Part shown: in pieces, positions 33,545 to 45,400 of the stretch
Numbering within the stretch: position 1 is the first letter of the stretch
Layout: each line of letters begins with the position of its first letter
From: Agaricus subrufescens
Lineage: Eukaryota; Basidiomycota; Agaricomycetes; Agaricales; Agaricaceae
NCBI GenBank assembly: GCA_029945375.1
Contig: CM057060.1
Location: 992,001 to 1,056,000 of the forward strand
Length of the DNA stretch: 64,000 bases
Direction: 5' to 3'
The notes under the pieces: generated by a model
What the model was told of the DNA's origin: nothing
The model's database searches: none
Seen by the model: the letters and a program-made list of their open reading frames with translations, nothing else
Translations under genes and position numbers: made by a program

Positions 33545-33601
33545 ATTTGCTCAAAAAGCTGCTCAAGGGCGTGTATTCACTCTGTGCTCTATTACTGTGT
33601 T

Positions 33602-35240
33602 TTACACAACAGGTTTAAGAGTAAACAACTCCTGGCAAGATTCTAGGGCGCCTCGTGCATCATGACGAATAAAGTGACCCTGCAAAGCAGCCATACTAAC
33701 GCGTCTACCAACGTGCATCTTTTCCGCTACAATGTCATGGAGTCGAAGTGCCAGAGCTTGAACCTCGCCATCAGAGATGCCAGTGACGTTGTGTGATCCG
33801 CCATAAAATTGGGTGAATAAGAGCTGAGCTTGACTTGGACGCGCATCGTCGATCAGCTGTGCTATATCCACCCGCCCGGGTCGAATGAGGGCAGGGTCTA
33901 GCTTCTCGAGATGATTGGTAGTCATAAAAATGATACGTTCTTCACCGGATGCTACGCCGTCTAAAGCATTTAAGAAACCAGAGAATGTTACAGAAGATTG
34001 ATATCTGTATGTGGAGCTTAGCGAGTAATCAATTTAGATAGGTTCGCGTAGCTTACCCGTCTTCAGACGTTTGCACACGTTTATTGAATGCAGCATCAAC
34101 ATCTTCGATCAGTACAAAGCTCCGGTCTGGCGCATTAGAAAGTAGATGAACGAGCTTGTCATCAGTTAGTCCTCGTTCGGATAAATTAAGCAAACATATA
34201 TCATATGAAAGTGATCCGGCCAAAGCTTGTATATAGGAAGTTTTCCCAGAGCCAGGCGGGCCATAGAGTAAGTAGCCTCGGCGGTAAGGGATGCCTAAAG
34301 ATAGATGAATACATATTCAATGTAGTGGAGTTGCTCGTTGTAGTAACATTACTGACCTCTATCTGCATACCACTGCCGCCTCTCAAGGAACGCTCTGAGA
34401 TCGGTTTGAAATTTTTCTGAAACGCCTGGTTCCAATACGACGCTATGAAGCGGACGTTTTTGCCTTGGTTGCCCGAAGGGTTTCCATTCGGTGCCCCACG
34501 CAGTGTGAATAACCAGCTTCCCCTCATGGCCACGCATCGCTAGATCCCTCGCTTCTGAGAGGAGGTGGGGAAAGAGAGAACGATCCCGAGATAATGTAGT
34601 TAAGGTGACTGTTTCCCAAGGCACGCCCATGAGCTGCATCGACCGTGTCTCGCGCTCGCGTTTCACCTGTCAGCGGAGTGTAAATAAAAGAAATAATGCA
34701 CGTTTCTGGAATGCTCTTTGCCTTCATCCAAGCTCCACGATATTTGAACCAGTGGGTGCCGGGTCCTGCAACGAGGTTGAATAAAGCAGACGAACTGCCA
34801 TTCTTTCGTTGTTCCACAGTCGTTTCTACACTGAGCTCGTGGCTCACAAGCCATCGAGAAGCCCGGTTTTGGCGTGACATCCAAGCGAGAAACCATTCAT
34901 ATGAGCGATCTTTGTTGTTGATTTCTAAGGAAACAAACATGCGCCGTTCAAGCGCGGTGACGCCGAAGATCAATCCCTGACGGAGCAAGGTGAGGCCAAC
35001 TCCCATTCCCTGGGGGAGTCACATTAACTCGATTAGCGAGTGTTGATATGTGTGGTAGCAGGTTCATTCACCATGAGGCCAAGGCCCGCTTGGAAGTATG
35101 GGCTACGCTTGATCGAATGACTAGTCAAAAGTGCGGAAGGCCAGGTAGACGCACTTGTCTCCCACAAACTGGGCGAGAAAGGCACCCTCCTGGGGTGGGT
35201 TTTGCAGAGGCATGGCCTGGGACGGGGCAGCGGGAGCCAT
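33602..35240 (-). CDS. BCS1: Mitochondrial AAA ATPase Bcs1
   Basis: The start ATG at 35240 ([10 protein letters not shown]) opens a short exon ending QFVGDK, followed by a long intron and the exon with [15 protein letters not shown], likely the inner-membrane anchor. The BCS1 domain follows with [20 protein letters not shown] and [19 protein letters not shown]. The AAA module has Walker [12 protein letters not shown], Walker [11 protein letters not shown], sensor 1 [20 protein letters not shown] and the Arg finger region. The tail reads [20 protein letters not shown]. Bcs1 translocates the folded Rieske protein Rip1 across the inner membrane to complete complex III. Confidence 0.95.
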
Positions 35241-35358
35241 CGGGCGGAACGCAGGGTGGGCGGAAAACAAAGCAGGACGCGTCGCGTCAGTCACATTTGC
35301 CTGATCTCTCTTCCCACGTCGGAACCATCGTCCTAGTGGCTGGCGTCTTTCTCGAAGT

Positions 35359-35892
35359 TTGAGGACCGCAATCCAGAGATTAATACAACCGGGTTCGTTT
35401 CAGCTATTTTGGCACGCATATTGCACGCACTCGCCGAAATTCAATGAACTGTTTTGTGACTCGTTCGAACTTGTCCACGGCCAATTTCTCTCGAATCTAC
35501 TACTATACGCGGAAGAGTACTCCGTTCTTGTGAATCGCAATGAATCTTGCTTGTCCTCTGATTCCGAAGACTATACACCCAGGCCGCGTGCTTCTAGTGG
35601 ATTCACTGTTCTGGGTTTCTCCTGCTCCCTCCTAGATCTGTATGGTCCTGGTATGAAACCATCAACACTTCCATTCATTACAGACCCTGATGCATGCTTG
35701 TTTACCTATCGCTTGGCACCGAATCAAGTGCTCGGGAAGAAGATGGCTTCGGGAGAACGTCGCACCGTCTTAAATGAGTCGAAGCTCCTAGCGAACACAA
35801 AGACCGGTTCTAAAGTAAGCCGTATCAAGGTTGAGAACGGAAGTAGGGCTTCAATGATTCGTCTCTTACGTCTCTCTTCCAATTCATATTGA
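35359..35892 (+). CDS. Doubtful open frame of 177 codons
   Basis: An uninterrupted frame starting MRTAIQRLIQPG runs 177 codons from the upstream side of BCS1 (118 bp away, divergent). It has a Ser/Asp stretch (CLSSDSEDYTPRPRASSG) and a basic C-terminus. I find no family, no signal peptide and no membrane span. Such a length without a stop is unusual for chance in this composition, but there is no motif support, so it may be a young gene, a non-coding transcript or noise. Confidence 0.25.
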   Translation: MRTAIQRLIQPGSFQLFWHAYCTHSPKFNELFCDSFELVHGQFLSNLLLYAEEYSVLVNRNESCLSSDSEDYTPRPRASSGFTVLGFSCSLLDLYGPGMKPSTLPFITDPDACLFTYRLAPNQVLGKKMASGERRTVLNESKLLANTKTGSKVSRIKVENGSRASMIRLLRLSSNSY

Positions 35893-37009
35893 AAGACAAT
35901 TGAGGCTCAGCGAGGGGGCGATGGCCCGAATTTCAAAGCGGACTAGAGCTTTAGTGATATAAGCTAAAGAAGCTGCTCGTAGCCGGTAGGTAAACGTCCT
36001 CGAGAACTTCACGTTGTCGGTTTCCCTGTTGACACACGAAAGAGAGCCTTGTGAACAAGTCAAAGGCGGTACTTAGGGGACGATAAGCATCGTATTAGCC
36101 TTTTCTTCGAAACTCGACGAGACACTTTACGCATATATTTGTCAAGGAAGGGAACGTCAAGTTGTCGATGGATGAAGAATTATTATCCATCGGTACTGAT
36201 TCACTTTCGAGGTCCAGACACGCAATAATCAAGGTACTGAAATTACACGCCCATGCATCATTGCGGTGTACCCAACCAGTCGAGCGTGTTTTCGTCCCGC
36301 GGACACAGGTAATCGAAGCACAAGAATATATATTGCAGCCGTTCTACCAACACATCGGTGTTCTGAAGTCGATCATTTCCTGCCACTGCTGTAAGATTTT
36401 CCATATAAATTACGATATGGCCAAGTGGTTGAGATCTCTACACATACAGGAAAATATATTGCAAGTGAAGACGTCACGGGTCTCCAAGTGTACAGATAAA
36501 TGCGAATAAGAAAAGGTAATTCGGGAAGTCAACCTTTGTTCAATCGATGGCGTGACCAAGGTTGCTGTCAACTTATGATATTGTCTCTAACACGGTCAAA
36601 GTCCAGGGACTGGTGTCATCTCAGATCAATTCTTGCGGTTACAGTCATGTGGTGTATTTTACCTCCGTACCACCTTCCCTCATAAGTACTGTTTCTGGTT
36701 TTTGTATATACCTGATAATACCCTGGGGTCACAAGGGCAAACTTTGTGCATCGTGGCGCATTCGTAAACTTTATTCGATTTCTAAGAATGTACACTTCCT
36801 GGATCCGGTGAATAGATGCTGAACCATATGCGTCTACAAGCTACCACTATTGGAGCGTCTACCGAGCGACCGATTGCGTAAGCGGTGATGTACTGGCTTG
36901 CAAACAAAGATAAACAACCTCCGACCACTCACTTTCCTGTTCCAGCAGCTTCGTATTGCCAATCGGATTCTCGCACCCTGTTTACCTACATTTATTCGCT
37001 TGAAAAAAA
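35893..37009. other. Gene-poor region upstream of LUC7
   Basis: This 1.1-kb stretch is the least gene-like of the window. A frame of 115 codons at 36162-36509 has no recognisable product. The AT-rich part around 36320-36470 has repeated AATATATATTG-type strings (near 36335 and 36452). No tRNA could be folded. It includes the LUC7 promoter, with several A-runs just before its ATG. Confidence 0.4.
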
Positions 37010-38443
37010 ATGGGTCGCTTGGCGGAAATGCAGAGGAAGCTCTTGGAGGTATGCGGTTGCTGCATTACCTGACGGCACCTGGCTAATCTGCTGGTATGCC
37101 ATTTAGCAAATGATGGGCCCCGAGGCTATGGGAGTCGCCAATGCCAATCTTCATTGGTCGGACGACAAAGTTTGCAGAAATTTCCTTTGCGGTACCTGTC
37201 CCCACACACTTTTCACCAACACGGTGCGTTTGACTTTTGCTTCGTGTTCAATTTCCCTCTCGGCTTTGTATCCTTCGTTCATTACGGTGGAGTGGCTATT
37301 CTGGAAGCTCAGTCTCAATCGTTTGGAATTGGGAATTGGGAAGCTAGAAGGCCAGATGCTGCGGGGGGTGATCGGGGGGAGGATGTTGACACGCACTTCG
37401 GCTTTCTCTTCTGACTGCCAATAATAGAAAATGGATCTTGGTGCATGCCCGAAATCGCACACGGAACGATTGAAGACTGAGTTTCTCGCGGCGCGAGAGG
37501 AGGACCCCAACGGCGCGATATTCTCCAAGTTCCAGCTCGAGTATGAACAAAATATCTTCGCGTTCGTGGAAGAGTGTGATCGGCGCATTCGCGCTGCACA
37601 TCGCCGGCTGGAGAAGACTCCGGAAGAGAATGCTAAAACGACGAATTTGGTACGCGTAAACTGGATATTAAAAAGTGATATATTAAATGAGCTCCGGTCC
37701 AGATGCGTGAAATTGCAGAAATTGAACTGGCGATCCAGGGAGGGACCGAGAAAATCGAGACCCTTGGTGAGTGCTGACGGGTTTGTATGTACGAGCCATC
37801 AGTAATACATCGGAACAGGTGAACAAGGCAAGGTGGACGAGTCAATGCGTGAAATGGCGGCCATTGAAGCGCTCAAGACCGAAAAGGCAGACAAGGAGGT
37901 AAGCTTAAAGTTCTTATATGTACGGTCGCTGGACACCGTCTACAGCGCGAGCTGCAACAATTGACGGACACCTCGGGAGCCTCGGGACATCAAAAGCTGC
38001 GTGTGTGTGATGTGTGCGGTGCGTATTTGTCGGTACTGGACTCGGATCGTCGTCTCGCCGATCACTTTGGTGGCAAGGTGAGTGGGAGTGGAAGGGTCGG
38101 GTGCGAGGAAGCTGACAGGGCCCCCGGGGCAGATGCATCTTGGGTACCATGAATTGCGGAACATGCTCAAGACGTTCAGGGAAGAGCGTGAAAAGAAGAA
38201 GCAAGGAGGGGTGTCGAGTGGAGGGGGGGCCGCGACGGGGGCATCTCGGGAACACCGATCGTCTCGCGGGGACGAGTACCGTGAGCGCGACCGCAGCGAT
38301 CGTGATCGAGGCCACGACCGACATTCATCTTCGCGATATGAGTAAGTGTGTTTGCTGGCTGGGCTGATCCGGAGCTGAATATATACAGTGACAGACGACG
38401 AGACAGGGAGCGCTCGAGAAGCCCAGGGAGACGGAGGTATTGA
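37010..38443 (+). CDS. LUC7: LUC7-family U1 snRNP protein
   Basis: The start exon MGRLAEMQRKLLE is spliced to QMMGPEAMG. The CCCH-type finger reads VCRNFLCGTCPHTLFTNT, then MDLGACPKSH (Cys and His ligands). A long coiled coil follows (EYEQNIFAFVEECDRRIRA). The C2H2-type finger is CDVCGAYLSVLD, then DHFGGKMHLGYHELR. The C-terminus is an RS/RD-rich tail ending RSPGRRRY. LUC7 proteins stabilise the U1 snRNP on 5' splice sites and bias which are chosen. Eight short exons were joined by eye and the frame holds across them. The protein has both zinc fingers. Confidence 0.94.
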
Positions 38444-38611
38444 TCACATGTCAGATATAGTTGGTACTTAGCATAGATCGCGTGATGTGCTGTGACGCGT
38501 GACGCATCCAGGAAATATCGCCTGCTTGGACCTCGCTGCACTCTCCTCTCTCTTTCTCGTTATTTAACCCCGCCGCCCTCTCTTTCCCCATCGTCCTTCC
38601 CTCCTCCCCCC

Positions 38612-41600
38612 ATGTCCCTCGACCCCCCCGACTCTGCCCTCGACCCCATGGACACCTCCCCCATCGCCCAGGCCGTCGACCCCGCCTTCCTCTCCTCCGT
38701 GCCCCCCCCAGACCCCTCCCTCCTCCACCCGCCCCCGCTCTACATCGACAAGTCGAATTCCGCCGTGGGCTCCCTCCACGACCCCCTCGCAGACCTCGCC
38801 TTTTCCCCTATGGAGACGCTCGATGCTACTGGGTCCTCTGTCCATCCCACCCCCTCCCCCTTCGTCGGTGACTATGTGCCATACAGACTGGTGCAGAATA
38901 TGGATAATTCCATGAGCCTCGAAATCTCCCCGGTGGATCCCATCCTATCGACCTCTCCCCCCCAGCCGTCGCCCTCCAAACACACCTCGACCTCGTCGTA
39001 TTCCATCGGTGTATCATCTCTCGAGTCGGCATTGGACCCCACAGGCGTCTCCTCTGGTCAGGGCCGCTCGAGTTCTTCCGTATCCCCCCCCGTCAATCAT
39101 TTGTATCTCCCTGGGCCAATCGGATCCCAGCAGCCCCTTTCCATGGCCTTTTCCAACTCTGAATCTGCTCTAGCAGAGCCAATCGATCCCCAGCCTCCAT
39201 CAGAACCTCATCAAGTTCTTCTTCCCCTGCTGAGACAGTGTGTAATTTCATTTTGTCCGTTTTCATCATCTCAACGACCCCTGTCTCTTTGTCCAGAATC
39301 GCCCAGACGGCAGAGTCTGCCGGCCACGCTCTCTGCGTTCATGATGATGCTTCAGCTACATCAAAAGTCGGCCAACTCAAGGCCAGCATCTCAAAGGTGT
39401 CGGAAATGCTGGATCGATTGAGCGTTTCTAGATCGGATCAATCGCGGAAACGGTGCGCCGTTGAGACTGACGGGGGACGCTCTGCAAAAGCTCTCAAGAG
39501 AGAGCCCCAGGAAGACATGCCTCTTCCTCTTCCTCCAATCGATTCTTGCATCCCGCTGCAGGCCGAGCAGTCGCCGACATACCCTACCCCTTTATCGGCA
39601 CATCCATTAGGAATGATAACCCGACCAGTCGTCCCTATACCCAATACACACTCGCAGCCAACTTCTCGTGCACCCACTCCAGAAACATCACTCCCTACAC
39701 CATCTTCCTTTAACTCTCCAAAATCTGGTGGGAACCCGGGCTTCCCTGCTTTCCTACCATCATCATCTCCTGCCATGGAGTATCCAAAAGTCTCGTCTTC
39801 TAACGGTTCCCCCGTATTTGGTGTTTCCAGCAGTGCTGGCACTTTGCAATGGGAGGAATCCTTGGTACCTACTTCTCGGCATCATCATTCGTTATCTGCT
39901 GGTTCCATTACGTCGACTCCGCAAGGACTCCCAATAACGCCCGGTTCGAGTGCTGCAGTTGCTAATTCCCTGGATGCCTTTGCCGCCAATATTCCGGCTG
40001 TACCTCCTGTCATTGCCTCTACGGCATCAGCCATCAGCCCTCCGATTGGCCGTATGTCCCGATCTGGTTCTATCACTGGTGTCCCTTACAAGAGCCCATT
40101 TACGTTCAACTACGCGCCCAAGGAGACGCCAACATGGTCTGCAATGGTGCAGCAGAGTCACAATCTGCCTCCTACGCCTCAATCGCGGTCGCAATCGCAG
40201 TCCAATTGGTATTTTGGGCCGGACCACTCGGCCCCCTCTGCATCGCCGTCCACTATATCGGATACTTCTAGTACAATGGCTGCTACGGCACCGAACACGA
40301 CCAGAAGTAGTCCTTCAGATCCAGAAGGGGACGATGACGGGCACGATTCAGATGACAGCGATTCCCATCACAAAGCATGCAGCAGTAAAAAGGTTTGTTC
40401 TACAGCACCCGTAGGCACTCTAACTGAATTTGATATCCATAGGCGTCAAGTGATCATCATGGGTCAGGGACATCAGCATCTTCCGATGTCCCTGTCGAGT
40501 ATCGGGCAGAGGTCGACCGAATATTCTTCGAGTACCTCAACAAGATCTGTTCGAATCGTGCGTTTTTTGTCCTACTATAAAATTTCCGTCAGCTTAACGG
40601 CCTCGCTTGTAGTCGATGCAACCGATTCGAAGGGAGAGCCTATCCACCAGACGCTCATGGCCAAAAAAATGCAGCGTTTAGACGAGTCCCCTGACTTTCG
40701 TCCGTTCAAGTTCCGCATTCAGGCTTTTACGCTGGCCTTCCTGGAGGAGGTGCGCTATTTTTGCTCGGCCGCGGTTTGTATGGTTCTGACCTTCTTTCAG
40801 CTCGCACATCAAGGATATCCTGAGGATAAAATTCCGATGAAAAAGGTATATACAAAACATCAAATCTCCGATAGCTGTGACTCAAATACCCCCCAGATTC
40901 GTAACTATCTCTGGCGCCAACCCCACATCCTTCGTTTTAATGAGGATGGGAAAAAGGCAAAGTCGAAGGGTAATCACATATGGAACATTGAAGCGAAGAA
41001 GGCTGGTGATGGAAAATGGGAATTCAGACCATTTTACCGAAAATTAGCTGGAACGCCCCCTACGGTTGCTTACTGCGGCCTGCGTTGGTCGTGGACACCG
41101 CGCATCTGGGATCCTCAAGCTTCCTGGCAGAACGCCCCAGTCACGTACAGTTCACCTAATTTACCTTCTTGGCTCTCATGGAAGGCCGACGTTCTCTCTG
41201 GAATACCACCTCCTGATGCTGAGAATTGTACCATCACTGCCAACGCAAAGGTAAATAGTATTCCCATCTGATCAGACTAGTGACTCACTACCCATATGAT
41301 ATTCAGTTTATCATTGACGGTCAGGAAGGGCACCTATCCCACACTTTCAACATCACAATCGCTCCCGTGTCATCCATCGATACCACTTCATTCTCTCGAT
41401 CCAGGCGACCTTCTCTGGCTACCGAACCACCGAAGCGAAGCACAAGCGACTCGGCGTTATTCCAAGCTCCGCAAAGGTATATCACATTGCTTCCTTATCG
41501 ATTACTTGTTTAGTGATCATTCTGTTCGAACTTTCAGAGCAAGAGCACGTGCTGTGCCTGCTTCTATGGAATCCGCTGACACGCGCGTTATTCGAGTCCT

Positions 41601-42156
41601 GCAGACCGCGGCGCAACGTGTCACTCAAGCGCAGTCGCAACTTGTATTAGCTTCGCCTCCTCCGAACGACTACCATAACCTCGTCAAACAAAAGTATGTT
41701 TTAGACCAGACGGTGGATGCGTACGATAAAGCGCTATCTGGCCATGGTCGAAACGAAGGGAATATGTTGGCGGTTGCCGCTCAAAACGTTGTGGTCGAAG
41801 CTGCACATAGGGTGTATGTGGATCGTGGTGGTGGTGTAATGCCACCTATCCAAGGAGAGGCTGCCATCCAGAGTGTTACTGTGGGAGAGTTAACAGAGGT
41901 AACCCAGGACGCAATTGCAAAAGCAGTCAAAAGGAACGGAACGAGTTCTACCGAGGTCGATATCGTCGTCACTGCAGCTGACATTATTAGGTCAGAATCG
42001 GACGCTGTATCCGCTGCGACCACGCACATTGTTCTGCAGCCAACTCCACATCAAATGCGCTCCATCTCGACTGGAACTCTATCGAACCGGATGAATCCAC
42101 CACCACTTATTAACAGTTTCCCACCTAATCTCTCACCTCTTCCTGAATATTCTTAA
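38612..42156 (+). CDS. Large Ser/Pro-rich protein with a conserved unnamed C-terminal domain
   Basis: I cannot name this family. The start MSLDPPDSALDPMDTSPIAQ opens about 550 disordered residues rich in Ser, Pro and Asp. Splicing at 39232 gives LLRQIAQTAESAGHA and a helix KVGQLKASISKVSEMLDRLS. Near 40450 the frame shifts to DVPVEYRAEVDRIFFEYLNK, and after an intron comes a highly regular block: DATDSKGEPIHQTLMAKKMQ, ESPDFRPFKFRIQAFTLAFL, IRNYLWRQPHILRFNEDGKK, NHIWNIEAKKAGDGKWEFRP, CGLRWSWTPRIWDPQ. Next is a beta-rich segment ending SHTFNITIAPVS. The last exon has an Ala/Val-rich helical region and ends NLSPLPEYS. A nuclear regulator is a guess; the order (disordered arm, helix, conserved domain) suits a transcription factor or scaffold. 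Confidence 0.72.
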
Positions 42157-42435
42157 TCCATTTCTTGCAACATACTTAAACACATCCTTCACTTGGACTC
42201 TAGCTGACTCTCTTTTTTTCCTCACAAGATCTGGTTGTATATGAATGGTTCATCTCATTTTTGGGTTTTTTTTCTTTGCTTTTTCGGGCTCATGCGTACT
42301 CTCTTTTCTTTTATTGGGATTTTAGGTCTGATTTATCTTGCATCGCGTCTTTGAGATACTAGAACTTGCACATTCTCCTTGCCTCTGAACATTCTCTTTG
42401 GGTTTCATTTCTTTTAGGGATTTTGTAGTTACTAT
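42157..42435. other. Convergent 3' spacer, polypyrimidine-rich
   Basis: The 279-bp spacer holds T- and C-rich runs (near 42211, 42257-42290) and no frame that resembles a protein. It separates the 3' ends of the two large genes. Confidence 0.4.
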
Positions 42436-45400
42436 TCATACAAAAGGTGTATCGCATATTTTACATGCTGCAGCATCCAATGCATTAAGCAGGGTGCAAA
42501 CCGTACATATCTTCTCATTTAGTACCGGTGAAGGTCCCCTGAGTGGATCGTCGTGTGATTTGAGGCATATACTTGTGTTCAACTCGGGTTCGCTAATTCC
42601 ACCTGATAAGACAGTGCCTTCAAACCCTCTTTCGGCTTCTCTTCGCGCCCTTTTGACTGGCCGTTCTTCAAAATCACTATCAATCTCATGTACTTCATTC
42701 TCCTCTCGTAAGTCCATCATTTCGTTAGCGAACACCTGAAGATCTTTAAGGGTTACATCATTGTTCTCTAGTTCTTGACCGCGGAAGAAGAGCCGTTGAC
42801 AGATTGTGGGTATTTTGAAGCTTTCTTGGATCTTTCAAAAGTACCACACACACACGAATCAAAAAACAATGAGCTCTCATCTGATAATTATATTTACAAA
42901 TGAACCCTACCTTTATTTTCACATCTTTGATCGTAGTCTTCTTCGTAACCGCAAGTCTCCGTTTTTCATTATCGCGTGCTTGACGAAGTCGCTTTGATTG
43001 TCGTATACCATTCTTATTTGAATATGTGGCTACCGGCTTACGGCTCGAGAATGCTTCGTCATCCTTTCCCCGTAGAAGTCGGACTGATATATCCGTCGTC
43101 ACCCATTCTGTCTTTCTAAATTTTTCGCACTGATTCAATAATGGTTGACAACATTTATGAATGTATTAATACACACCGTTTGAGGCGGCATTCCTCGCAA
43201 ATAGTGATTGCAGGTTGATAGAATCCGTCACTGCTATCGGGCGCTGCTTTCTTGAGACCAATATATGGTCCGCCATCATATCTAGAAGGAAGGGAGTCAC
43301 TTCCATTCTGATCTGAGAGAAAATAGCGGAATGGAATCTTACAGTTTTTCCAAAACTTCCCAGTCGCATTGACGAATAATGGTAGCCGCCATGTGCATAT
43401 CTGAATAACAATTGGGATCGAGGGTAAGTAACCCATGCTCGCACAAGAATGATGAGTTATCGACTTGGACGGGCCGGAGTTGATCCATTGGGTTGTCAAC
43501 CCATAAAAGCCAACGCTCATAGAACTCGTGGGTTATGATGGCGAACGTCTCATCATTATCGGGAAATGGAGCAAGGTCATACATAGACTTGAGAAGTTCC
43601 TGAAACAGACCAATTGAATTGAGCTTCTAGAACTCATTTTAGACGACATACCTTTTCTTCTTCCATACGCCGTCTTGATTCTCGCTTATCTTCCCTAGAG
43701 GTGTGGAGTAATGTGTCGCAAATAGCGCAGGGTTCAGCATCGCCACTCATCGGATCCCAAGAAGGAAATACGATTTTCAGAAAATCCACTGCCTGAGACG
43801 TATGGAAATGATTCGCGTAAAAACTCATGCAATTGACAACTTACCTGCTCTGAGATTTTCCGCCTATTCGCGCCATGTACCACTAATGCATTATGTTCGC
43901 ACCAAACATCATACTTGTAATCAGGCGAGTCAGGTGCAGGATCATCGGATGACAATTTATGCATTCTCGGCCTAGAGAGTCTCCAATCTGTCGGATTATG
44001 TCTTCAGTTTGTTGGCAGGATGAAATCTTGTTTAATACCTTTTAACCACCTTTTGGATATCCAGAATCCAGGAACATCGCCTTTCACTTCAGAAATCTCA
44101 TCAAATTCTCTTACTAACCTAGGGTGTTCAAGACCGTATAGTCGTTCTTTCTTACTAGTGAGATTGTATGAGAAAAATAAGCGCATAGTAAATACCTTTG
44201 AACTCGAAACACACACATCGCCGACACACGTCCAGAGATGTGAACAACGGTCCATTCCAGCCACCCGTTAATTCCACCATCTTCTGATAAGCATTCTAAA
44301 TCAATTTGTTTTTTCAGTCGGGCAGGGAAAACAGACGTCCAGAGGGAGATATATACCCTTTTAACACGCTTGAAACGCTTTGCTTTCAAAGGATCTAGCT
44401 TTCGGTGTTCGCACATGATACTGTCATCCGATTCGGGGTGTGTGTCATCATCTGGTACCGTTGGTGGAGAAATCGACCTCGGCTTTGTTTCGCTTAACGC
44501 CGGTCTTGCCAAATTTACGCAGTCTTCAGCTAGCCAATCTTGTAACAGTTTCTGGCCTACGACGACGCAGTCCTAAAGGAGATGAGACACGAAATTTCGT
44601 TGAAGCATCGTAACTCACGTCACTCGCAGATGTCGGATTCCACGATTGACATATATCTAGTACCTGCTTTCGGATAGATACTAAGTGCTCCTTGATAGAC
44701 TCTCCCCTATGAGATGGACAGTTAGATGATAGTGTGTTGTTAATGTTCAAGCAGTGTCCGACCCACTTCTGCACGTAGTTTTTACAGTCCTCTTCATGTT
44801 CCCTGTTCAAGGAATGGATGACTTGTAGTACCCCTTCAGGTGGTGCAGGTATCTCTACATCCTTTGTTTGATTTCGTTCGCTTCTACGCACGTATATAAG
44901 CATGTATGCATCTCTCGACGAAATTTCTCTGGCGAAATAATGAATCAAAATTGAATGAAATGGTAGAAGAGCCTGCTCACGCTGATTGGGGAATACTCGA
45001 TGGACTGGTTAACGAGTAAGCGTGAGATCGAGAGAATATACATGATAACGGTTGCGTCATACCCTGAATCCATTTCGTCATCACTGACGATTCTCTGCTT
45101 CTTTTTAGAAGAGCGCTTGGTTTGGCTGCTGGTAGAAAAAAAAATCCATTTAAACGTAATGTAATGACACTAGATTCGAGTTACCTGGTGGACTTGCTTT
45201 CATTGACAGTAGTACCAGCGTCCTTGGGCTTCTTTTTGTCTCCCAGTGATTTTATTTTTGTCACAACTTCATCATTGAATTGGAACCACGATCGCTTCCT
45301 GGACATGAGCCCGTTAAGGGGGCCCCGGAAATTAGTGAGAATTACTTACTCTATATCGTAGACCTGTGCTTCATAGTGACCATGATACGCGCTTGCTCCC

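Noticed and set aside
36412..36480. GGCCAAGTGGTTGAG string, like a tRNA D-arm box A
   Set aside because: No B box, T arm or pairing acceptor follows within 100 nt.
36162..36509. 115-codon plus-strand frame
   Set aside because: No motif, signal or likely splice partner; composition looks intergenic.
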